A stretch of DNA of 13,890 nucleotides, taken from contig JAGVXW010000060.1 in the NCBI GenBank assembly GCA_018303575.1, positions 1-13,890 on the forward strand, in the 5' to 3' direction. Shown piece by piece: positions 6,200 through 11,307 of the stretch; the first letter of the stretch is position 1; every line of letters starts with the position of its first letter. Source of the DNA: Candidatus Woesearchaeota archaeon. GTDB taxonomy: Archaea > Nanobdellota > Nanobdellia > Woesearchaeales > WJIZ01. The position numbers and the translations under genes are program-made. The notes below the pieces were generated by a model, which worked only from the letters and a program-made list of their open reading frames with translations, had not been told where the DNA came from and made no database searches.

Positions 6200-7128
6200 G
6201 CGTTCACCGCTTCTGCGAAGGGCGAAGGGTTTTTCAGCCTTTTGGCCCGCTCTTCTCTTTTGAGGAGGGCTTCAATGAACAGCTCTCCTGCTTTATATGA
6301 GGACCTCACGAAAGGCCCGGAGGCGACATAGTGGAACCCCTTGAGCAGTCCCGCGCGCTCATAGTGCCTGAACAGCTCAGGGTCAACGTATTCCCTGACA
6401 GCCAGCTGGTCCTTCGACGGCCTGAGATATTGGCCGACGGTGAGAAAGGATACGCCAGCAGCCCGCAAATCGTCCATCGCCTTCTCCACTTCCTCCTTTT
6501 TTTCCCCGAACCCGGCCATGATGCCCGATTTCGTGTGAATCGCCGGCGCCATCTCCTTGATGCCCTTGAGGACAGCTAATGACTGGCGATAACCTGCTCT
6601 CCTATCCCTCACTTTGGGAGTTAATCTCTCTATAGTTTCAATGTTATGCGCCAAGACATCCGGGCCCGCGTCGACAATTTTTTTCACGAGTGAGAGGTCG
6701 CCTCTGAAATCCGGAATTAAAATCTCAATGCGCAGTTCGGGAAGATTCTTTTTAAGATGCGCGATGCAATGGGCAAGATGCTCAGCCCCCTGATCGGGCA
6801 GATCGTCCCGGTCAACAGAAGTGAGTACAACATAGGTGAGCTTCATCCGCCTGATGCTCTCCAATAGCTTCTCATGTTCCAAGGGGTCGAGCTTTCCTGG
6901 AACTCGCGCGGTCTTGACGTGGCAGAAGGCGCAGCCTCTCGTGCACGTGTCTCCCATGAGCATGAAGGTCGCGGTGCCGGAGCTCCAGCACTCCCAGATG
7001 TTCGGGCAGAGCGCCTCCTGGCAGACGGTCGCGAGGCCCTTCTCCTTCGTGTCCTTCTTGATGGCCTCGATAGTAGCGTCATGCCGATACTTGACTCGAA
7101 TCCACTCCGGCTTGATGAGATCCCGCAT
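6196..7128 (-). CDS. lipA: Lipoyl synthase (radical SAM)
   Basis: 310 aa. Inserts two sulfurs into protein-bound octanoyl groups to make lipoyl cofactor. Both iron-sulfur sites are complete: the auxiliary cluster in CQEALCPNIWEC (C36, C41, C47) and the radical-SAM CTRGCAFC (C62-x3-C66-x2-C69). The C-terminal RSSY signature that supplies the auxiliary-cluster serine is at 275-278, followed by about 30 charged residues. TATA-box spacing (reverse TTTATATA, centre 26-27 nt before the ATG) supports leaderless translation from 7128. It overlaps lpdA by four bases. A ferredoxin is transcribed divergently from the same 97-bp gap and could supply electrons (inference). No octanoyl or lipoate transferase gene is in the window. 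Confidence 0.96.
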   Translation of the reverse strand: MRDLIKPEWIRVKYRHDATIEAIKKDTKEKGLATVCQEALCPNIWECWSSGTATFMLMGDTCTRGCAFCHVKTARVPGKLDPLEHEKLLESIRRMKLTYVVLTSVDRDDLPDQGAEHLAHCIAHLKKNLPELRIEILIPDFRGDLSLVKKIVDAGPDVLAHNIETIERLTPKVRDRRAGYRQSLAVLKGIKEMAPAIHTKSGIMAGFGEKKEEVEKAMDDLRAAGVSFLTVGQYLRPSKDQLAVREYVDPELFRHYERAGLLKGFHYVASGPFVRSSYKAGELFIEALLKREERAKRLKNPSPFAEAVNA

Positions 7129-7148
7129 GCCGAAAAGTCAGGAGGGCG

Positions 7149-7158
7149 TTTATATAAA
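7149..7158. promoter_or_regulatory. lipA TATA box (self-complementary)
   Basis: TTTATATAAA is a perfect 10-bp palindrome. Read on the reverse strand its centre is about 26 nt before the lipA ATG. Being symmetric it could in principle also fire rightwards, toward about 7180. Confidence 0.65.
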
Positions 7159-7169
7159 GGTTGTGAGGA

Positions 7170-7190
7170 TTTCCGGAAAAGTTCCGGCAA
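7170..7190. promoter_or_regulatory. Direct repeat between the lipA and ferredoxin promoters
   Basis: TTCCGGAAAAG (7171-7181) and TTCCGGCAAAA (7182-7192) form an 11-bp tandem repeat with two mismatches, and the first copy sits in the 10-bp palindrome TTTCCGGAAA (7170-7179). It lies exactly between the two divergent TATA boxes, the expected place for a shared regulator site. Confidence 0.4.
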
Positions 7191-7195
7191 AAAGC

Positions 7196-7203
7196 CTTAT
7201 ATA
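7196..7203 (+). promoter_or_regulatory. TATA box of the ferredoxin gene
   Basis: CTTATATA, centred about 26 nt before the ATG at 7226, giving a leaderless transcript. Confidence 0.65.
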
Positions 7204-7225
7204 CCGAAATTCAACCCTCATTCCC

Positions 7226-7480
7226 ATGGCAGAACTGACAGACGGCACCAACACCGCCAAGGTAGAGGATGGCGCCGAGGTCAAAGAAGGATGCAAGGAG
7301 CTGGGAGTCGTCTTCGGCTGCGAGGACGGCCTGTGCGGCACCTGCCTCGTCGAGGTCATGGAAGGCATGGACAACCTTTCTGAGCGCACCCAGGCTGAGA
7401 AGGATATGGGCGTCGAGGACAATAATAGGCTGATGTGCCAGTGCAAGATCAAGGGCGGAAGGGTCAAGATTTTGTATTAG
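7226..7480 (+). CDS. 2Fe-2S ferredoxin (plant type)
   Basis: 84 aa from the ATG at 7226. The frame stays open far upstream, but that part is antisense to lipA and the TATA box selects this start. Cluster ligands are C32-x4-C37-x2-C40 in GCEDGLCGTC, and C71 in RLMCQC, the classic plant-type 2Fe-2S arrangement. Additional cysteines are C23 and C73. A soluble one-electron carrier. It is compact compared with the usual 95-100 aa because the N-terminal beta hairpin is short. It is divergent from lipA, and sharing a promoter region with a radical-SAM enzyme makes it a plausible electron donor, which cannot be shown from sequence. Confidence 0.9.
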   Translation: MAELTDGTNTAKVEDGAEVKEGCKELGVVFGCEDGLCGTCLVEVMEGMDNLSERTQAEKDMGVEDNNRLMCQCKIKGGRVKILY

Positions 7481-7529
7481 AACGCAAGTTTTCGATAAGT
7501 TCATATAGAAGAAAGTTAATCAAATGGCT

Positions 7530-7655
7530 ATGATAGATTTACGAGAAGTATTCGGGACATTGAAGATGAAAAGACCAACTCAGGAGATTTTAGATGAGCT
7601 TCACGAGGAAGAAGAGCAGATAGAGAAACGAAAGTTATTGATGTACCAGCACTAA
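7530..7655 (+). CDS. Small antitoxin-like protein (orphan)
   Basis: 41 aa from ATG 7530 (43 aa if the ATG at 7524 is used). TATA-like TTCATATA (7500-7507) is centred 26-27 nt before 7530, the same spacing as at other genes here, which favours the second ATG. The protein is short and charged, with MIDLREVFGTLKMKRPTQEI followed by an acidic helix LDELHEEEEQIEKRK. This resembles the C-terminal toxin-binding tail of VapB-type antitoxins, but it lacks a DNA-binding half and no VapC follows. The last 21 bases overlap the 3' end of the convergent tRNA methylase gene. Could be a remnant, an orphan antitoxin or an unrecognised small protein. Confidence 0.4.
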   Translation: MIDLREVFGTLKMKRPTQEILDELHEEEEQIEKRKLLMYQH

Positions 7656-8606
7656 AATTTTTCTCGTCAGCATATGATGCACATACTGTTCGAACGTCTC
7701 CTTCACGCGCAATCCCTTCCTTCGTGCCATCTTCTCATACGCAGGCGTGGATTTCATCTTGTAGAGCGGCACGACGACAACAGCGCGCTTCCTGAGATGG
7801 TTTGCCAGCACGTCCATGAAGCCCTCAAAGAGCGCCTTGACATCGGATTTCCGAGTATTCAGGCTATAGGGCAGGTCAGTCGCAACATAATCAAGGGCCG
7901 TTTGTATCTTTAAGGCATCCCCGACATCGAGAGAGGAAGGAAGCGAGTGCTCCCCTAAATTTACATGCGCCCTGCCGAGCATCACATGGTCGATGTCGAG
8001 GCCCCGATAAGTGAGGCCCATCAGTCCCGCTTCAATAAGAAACCCTCCGGCGCCGCAGAACGGGTCGAGGAGCGTTCCCTTCCTGATGCCGGTCAAATTG
8101 ACAACCGCCCTCGCAAGCCGCGGATGCATCGACGTTGGATGGTTCATCGCCCGCAAATGCGGCCGCCGAGACTGGAAATCTTCCTGCAGTTCATGGACGC
8201 GCAGGCAGACAAAGGCCCTCTTTCCAAGGATGAACACAGTGATGAGGGAAGCGGGATTCTCAAGATTCACCCTCGGCCGCTTGAGTTTTTTATAGATGGC
8301 TCCCCCGAGTTCTCTTTCAGTCAAGTTAGTTTTTCCGTGGATCCGGACAGCGAAATCCTGACGAATCACATGCATCCATTGGACTTCTCCCATTTCTTCT
8401 TTCAGTTTCTTCAAAGGGCAGGAGAACAGGACGCGATGGATGCTTTTGGCCAGGGCGAGCCGATTGCGGAGTCTATTCACGTCATTTGAAGAAATGTCCA
8501 AAAATAGAAACTGGTTTTTCAAAAGGGTCTTCCGGGAATCGCATAACGCAAGCGCTTCAGCCCGGGATAACGCGAGATTCTCCTGAGACAGGACGAGGAG
8601 GTGCAT
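7635..8606 (-). CDS. THUMP-domain tRNA (guanosine-N2) methyltransferase, Trm-G10/Trm11 type
   Basis: 323 aa. The N-terminal half (to about residue 140) fits the N-terminal plus THUMP RNA-binding region of archaeal Trm-G10/Trm11 enzymes, with VQWMHVIRQDFAVRIHG and the conserved HPTSMHPRLARAVVNL linking segment. The methylase half has SAM motif I LLDPFCGAGGFLIEA (around 179-193), the acidic GLDID after it, and motif IV TDLPYS (243-248; the family more often has DPPY). Expected to methylate N2 of G10 in tRNA. A reverse-strand TATA box, AATAAATA (8636-8629), centred 26-27 nt before the ATG and overlapping the stop of the upstream membrane-protein gene, suggests its own leaderless promoter. Confidence 0.85.
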   Translation of the reverse strand: MHLLVLSQENLALSRAEALALCDSRKTLLKNQFLFLDISSNDVNRLRNRLALAKSIHRVLFSCPLKKLKEEMGEVQWMHVIRQDFAVRIHGKTNLTERELGGAIYKKLKRPRVNLENPASLITVFILGKRAFVCLRVHELQEDFQSRRPHLRAMNHPTSMHPRLARAVVNLTGIRKGTLLDPFCGAGGFLIEAGLMGLTYRGLDIDHVMLGRAHVNLGEHSLPSSLDVGDALKIQTALDYVATDLPYSLNTRKSDVKALFEGFMDVLANHLRKRAVVVVPLYKMKSTPAYEKMARRKGLRVKETFEQYVHHMLTRKILVLVHQ

Positions 8607-8628
8607 AAGGAAAAGAACACAAAGACGC

Positions 8629-8636
8629 TATTTATT
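8629..8636 (-). promoter_or_regulatory. TATA box of the tRNA methylase gene
   Basis: Reverse-strand AATAAATA, centred 26-27 nt before the ATG at 8606; it contains the TAA stop of the preceding gene. Confidence 0.5.
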
Positions 8637-9216
8637 TCTTCTTGTCTCGGCGCAGGTTGCCGACTTTCTTGTAGGCCATGAAGATTACCAGGGCCAGCTC
8701 TAGGATGAGCACGACCGGCTTGACGAACCTCCCGAGATGCGTGTACGAGGTCGCGGTGCCGAAGAAGAGCGCGAAGGCGCCGCCCAGCATGAACCCGGTG
8801 CCGATCCACTCGTTCAGCGTGTTTGCGCTCGCCGGCAGGTACAGCCCCAGGAAGATCGCGATCAGGGCCAGCGCCGCCGAGATGTAGAAGACGTATAGGT
8901 AATAGGTGTCCATCTTCTGCTCGAACTCGTACTGGCAGGTGCTACAGGTGTACGATTTCGCGCAGCCGTTCGAGTCATACTCATATTCGATGACACCATG
9001 CCTCTCGGAGCACGATTTCTGCTCGGTGGCGCTCACTTCCAGCGCCGGGCATTTGGGCTCCGTGGGGACTCCGCCGACCTTCTGGGGAGCGAAGCGCTCC
9101 TGCCTGCAGAAGTCCTCCCATTTCGGCTGCGGGTACACGGCGCCGATGACCGCGAACACGAGCACGGAGAAGAGGATGCCCACGACGAAGATGATGAGGA
9201 TCTTGCGGATGTCCAT
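8632..9216 (-). CDS. Cys-rich four-helix membrane protein of unknown function
   Basis: 194 aa, not recognised as a named family. Topology from hydrophobicity: helix 1 at about 6-27, an external loop of about 80 residues with six cysteines (C37, C56, C69, C85, C91, C94; the last two form CSTC), then helices at about 105-127, 138-155 and 166-182, and a basic tail ending RRDKKK. Six cysteines in one loop suggest three disulfides or a metal site on the outer face; the basic C-terminus suggests a cytoplasmic tail. Similar short proteins with one N-terminal helix, a Cys loop and a three-helix bundle occur in DPANN genomes as hypothetical proteins. A reverse-strand TATA box at 9246-9239 is centred 26-27 nt before the ATG. 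Confidence 0.75.
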   Translation of the reverse strand: MDIRKILIIFVVGILFSVLVFAVIGAVYPQPKWEDFCRQERFAPQKVGGVPTEPKCPALEVSATEQKSCSERHGVIEYEYDSNGCAKSYTCSTCQYEFEQKMDTYYLYVFYISAALALIAIFLGLYLPASANTLNEWIGTGFMLGGAFALFFGTATSYTHLGRFVKPVVLILELALVIFMAYKKVGNLRRDKKK

Positions 9217-9223
9217 GCTGTTC

Positions 9224-9246
9224 TAGGGGAAAACGGACTATTTAAA
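9224..9246 (-). promoter_or_regulatory. Promoter of the Cys-rich membrane protein gene
   Basis: Reverse-strand TATA box TTTAAATA (9246-9239). A CCCCTA hexamer (reverse strand, 9229-9224) lies between it and the ATG; the same core occurs in the palindrome at 9572-9588. Confidence 0.5.
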
Positions 9247-9265
9247 GATTCCGCCAATCGGCACC

Positions 9266-9278
9266 TATTAAAACCCCT
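9266..9278 (+). promoter_or_regulatory. TATA box of the zinc-ribbon gene
   Basis: TATTAAAA (9266-9273), centred 26-27 nt before the ATG at 9296, immediately followed by CCCCT (9274-9278). Confidence 0.55.
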
Positions 9279-9295
9279 CTCCTGAAAATTACGAA

Positions 9296-9544
9296 ATGTT
9301 CATTCCCAAGCGCTATGGCGAGAGCAAGATAGACAAGTGCCCCTTCTGCGGCGAGCAATCCATAACTTTGAACCCGCAGAAGATTCCCGTCTGCCTCAAG
9401 CATAAGATGCGCAGATTGGATGCTATGAAGTGCATCTGCGGCGGCTTCCTCGACATCCGCCAGGGCAAGTTCGGCGCGTTCTTCACCTGTCCCGCATGCG
9501 GTGCGATGAACCTGAGAAAGGCGCTTGAGATCAATAGATTATAG
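9296..9544 (+). CDS. Double zinc-ribbon protein (topoisomerase-type zinc finger)
   Basis: 82 aa with two zinc-binding halves. The first is C15-x2-C18 (KCPFCGE) with C33/H36 (VCLKH). The second is C46-x-C48 (MKCICGG) with C65-x2-C68 (TCPACGA). The stretch GGFLDIRQGKFGAFFTCPACG matches the C4 zinc ribbon found at the C-terminus of type IA topoisomerases (C-G-G-x-hydrophobic, R-x-GKFG-x-F-x-x-C), here as a free-standing small protein. Such isolated ribbons usually bind nucleic acid or act as adaptors; the actual partner is unknown. A TATA box gives leaderless spacing to this ATG. It is followed 44 bp later by a winged-helix gene with its own promoter. Confidence 0.8.
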   Translation: MFIPKRYGESKIDKCPFCGEQSITLNPQKIPVCLKHKMRRLDAMKCICGGFLDIRQGKFGAFFTCPACGAMNLRKALEINRL

Positions 9545-9558
9545 CCATATTGAAAACA

Positions 9559-9568
9559 TTTTTAAAAA
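9559..9568 (+). promoter_or_regulatory. TATA box of the winged-helix gene
   Basis: TTTTTAAAAA (self-complementary), centred about 26 nt before the ATG at 9589. Confidence 0.55.
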
Positions 9569-9571
9569 GGA

Positions 9572-9588
9572 GCCCCTAGCATAGGGGC
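9572..9588. promoter_or_regulatory. 17-bp palindromic putative operator of the winged-helix gene
   Basis: GCCCCTA-GCA-TAGGGGC: perfect 7-bp arms with a 3-bp centre, lying between the TATA box and the ATG and touching the ATG. With a leaderless start near 9589 it is DNA rather than transcript, so it is better read as a repressor operator than as an RNA hairpin. The adjacent DNA-binding protein is the obvious candidate ligand. Confidence 0.6.
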
Positions 9589-9897
9589 ATGCCACGAGGA
9601 AGGCCCGCGAAATCGACGATCAGGCAGAACATCGTGGAGATCCTCTACTTCATGGAAAAGGGCTACGGCTATGATGTGGCGAGAGTCTACCGCAAGCTCT
9701 TCGTGCCTGTCACCATCAGGAGCATCTATTACCACCTGCGGAAGGGCCTCAAGACCGGGGAGTTCGAGGTCGCGGAAGTGAAGCAGGAGCAGGGCGAGTA
9801 CTCCTGGGGCCCGAGCGTCACCAAGACCTATTATAAGTTAGGCAAGGCCGCGAAGCCGGTGATGCTCGCGGAAGTCAAGGCGCATTTCGGCAAATAA
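9589..9897 (+). CDS. Small winged-helix DNA-binding protein with AT-hook-like N-terminus
   Basis: 102 aa. The N-terminus PRGRPAKST is a basic AT-hook-like arm. Residues 11-60 form the helix-turn-helix (RQNIVEILYFMEKGYGYDVA, then TIRSIYYHLRKGLKTGEF as recognition helix). Residues 61-86 form a wing (FEVAEVKQEQGEYSW, TKTYYKLG). The YDV, IYYHL and GEF pattern resembles PadR-like and archaeal wHTH regulators that bind as dimers. No sensor domain, so it is either a simple repressor or an architectural protein. The perfect palindrome abutting its start codon suggests autoregulation. Its target genes are unknown; CCCCT cores in two neighbouring promoters are suggestive only. Confidence 0.8.
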   Translation: MPRGRPAKSTIRQNIVEILYFMEKGYGYDVARVYRKLFVPVTIRSIYYHLRKGLKTGEFEVAEVKQEQGEYSWGPSVTKTYYKLGKAAKPVMLAEVKAHFGK

Positions 9898-9911
9898 CGT
9901 ATATTCTGGAG

Positions 9912-9919
9912 CGTATAAA
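9912..9919 (+). promoter_or_regulatory. Promoter of the gcvT-like / SHMT-like operon
   Basis: CGTATAAA. By the roughly 26-nt rule that holds elsewhere in the window, the transcript should begin at about 9942-9943, which is an ATG 36 bases upstream of, and in frame with, the gcvT-like start. Confidence 0.55.
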
Positions 9920-9942
9920 CCTTTATTAACAAGCGTGAAACG

Positions 9943-9966
9943 ATGCCTCTCTGGTTTGTTACTTGA
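9943..9966 (+). other. Possible 7-codon upstream ORF
   Basis: ATG followed by six codons and TGA, reading MPLWFVT. It starts where the TATA box predicts transcription start and ends 12 bases before the TTG of the gcvT-like gene, in the same frame. It could be a leader peptide, a chance ORF in the leader, or the true start interrupted by a mutation or sequencing error. Confidence 0.3.
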
Positions 9967-9978
9967 GGGGGGAAACGA

Positions 9979-11307
9979 TTGCCACTTGAGACGGTATTGA
10001 GTGCATGGGAAGCTGAACACACTGATTTCCGGAAAGACTTTGGCGGGTTCATGATGCCCTTATTCTTTGCAAGAAAGGACGCAACAAAAGACCCCAATCA
10101 TACCTTTATCGAACTTGAGCATCTGGCCAATCGGGGAAGGGTCGTTGCATACAACACCTCCCACATGGGGAGAATAGAAGTCACAGGACTCAGCCCTGCG
10201 CAAATCCGAGAGCAGCTCCAACGGATCCTTATCGCCAATGTGCATAAGCTCGATGAGGACGGAAGAGCGCAGTACACAGCGATTCCAACAGATGAAGGTG
10301 CCTTGCTCGATGATTCCTATCTCAGCCGGCTCACCGAAGGCCGGTATATTCTTGTCGTGAACGCCGGACATCTTAGACCTGACTTAGAGTGGCTGAGAGG
10401 GCATACGAGCGGGATAACTTGGAGAGATGTAAGCGATGAGCTCGCCATGATCGCCGTGCAGGGGCCGCACTCTCCGGATGCGCTTCAAAGGATTTTAGAA
10501 ATGGGATTCCTTGAAGGGTCGTTGCCAATAAGGAAAAATGACGTTTCCATCCTGTCTGCACGTCAAAAGGAAGTCATCATGTCGCGGACTGGATATACGG
10601 GAGAGCCTTATGGTTACGAGGTCATGATCCCCAGAGAGCATGCGGTTGAATTCTGGGAGATGCTTCTGGAATTCGGGGCGAAGCCCGCAGGGCTTGGCGC
10701 CCGGGACTCGACGCGAGCCGAAGCCGGGCTTCCCTTAGGCGGGCAGGAATTCCTTGGAGGCCCGGATGGAAGGCCGATTCCCGCCTTCGCTGTTGACAAG
10801 CTCAGGCCCATGATAAGTCCCACCGCCCCGGGAAAAGAGGACATGCCCGGAATGGGTGATCTCAGAAAACAATACGAAGCCTTCTGTGCGGGCAGAAGCG
10901 AGGGCGCGCTTCCCTATGTCGGCCGGTCTTTTGTGACGCTCAACTCCGCCCGTGACGGCCCTGGGACAGATCGCGTGCGCACCTGGTGGCAGCGCGCAAA
11001 GCCTGCGGATAAGGACGGACAGATTTTTGACCTTAAAGGAAATCATATTGGCTGGGTCACCACGCAAGTGATGGCGGCCTATCATGAATTCGACAGGTTC
11101 GGCTCCGATGGCTTGCCTACAGGCGCGACCGGAAACCGGGTTGCGGGAATAGCGTATGTGCGCACGGATATCCCTCTGCGCCTGGAAGGCGTTCCCATAG
11201 AGATTTGGGGAAGGAAACAGAACACGCCCGCGCTTCTGGTGGATTCGAATGGGGCGGTGTCTGGAACGTATTTCAGGCCCCGGCTCTTCCCAGAGGCGAG
11301 AACATGA
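9979..11307 (+). CDS. GcvT-like aminomethyltransferase-family protein (glycine cleavage T-protein-like)
   Basis: 442 aa from a TTG at 9979 backed by a strong purine-rich site (GAGGGGGG, 9965-9972); an in-frame TGA at 9964 rules out an uninterrupted upstream start. T-protein motifs appear in order: GGFMMPLFF (22-30), NTSHMGRIEVTG (59-70), NVHKLDEDG (87-95), GALLDDSYLSRL with D111/D112 where the catalytic Asp is expected, VVNAGHLRPDLEWL, AVQGPHSPDAL, SRTGYTGEPYGYEV (202-215) and GLGARDSTRAEAGLPLGG (238-255). The C-terminal barrel has GNHIGWVTTQV and IAYVRTD. It is longer than the usual 360-400 aa because of an insertion-like stretch of roughly 70 residues between about 260 and 345. Family proteins move one-carbon units to or from folate; the substrate here is unknown. 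The stop overlaps the SHMT-like ATG by four bases. Confidence 0.85.
   Translation: MPLETVLSAWEAEHTDFRKDFGGFMMPLFFARKDATKDPNHTFIELEHLANRGRVVAYNTSHMGRIEVTGLSPAQIREQLQRILIANVHKLDEDGRAQYTAIPTDEGALLDDSYLSRLTEGRYILVVNAGHLRPDLEWLRGHTSGITWRDVSDELAMIAVQGPHSPDALQRILEMGFLEGSLPIRKNDVSILSARQKEVIMSRTGYTGEPYGYEVMIPREHAVEFWEMLLEFGAKPAGLGARDSTRAEAGLPLGGQEFLGGPDGRPIPAFAVDKLRPMISPTAPGKEDMPGMGDLRKQYEAFCAGRSEGALPYVGRSFVTLNSARDGPGTDRVRTWWQRAKPADKDGQIFDLKGNHIGWVTTQVMAAYHEFDRFGSDGLPTGATGNRVAGIAYVRTDIPLRLEGVPIEIWGRKQNTPALLVDSNGAVSGTYFRPRLFPEART

Noticed and set aside
6836..7225. Long N-terminal extension of the ferredoxin
   Set aside because: Antisense to lipA; the TATA box at 7196-7203 and the ferredoxin fold both place the start at 7226.
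7965..8489. 174-codon forward frame inside the tRNA methylase gene
   Set aside because: Antisense to the THUMP/SAM methylase, whose motifs are intact; no promoter or recognisable fold.
9943..9981. Recoding of the in-frame TGA (for example as selenocysteine) to join the mini-ORF to the gcvT-like gene
   Set aside because: TGA is an ordinary stop elsewhere in the window (for example lipA and gcvT-like), there is no nearby recoding structure, and the TTG has its own strong ribosome binding site.
11205..11303. Earlier start for the SHMT-like gene
   Set aside because: It would overlap the gcvT-like gene by about 100 bases; the ATGA overlap at 11304 is the natural start.
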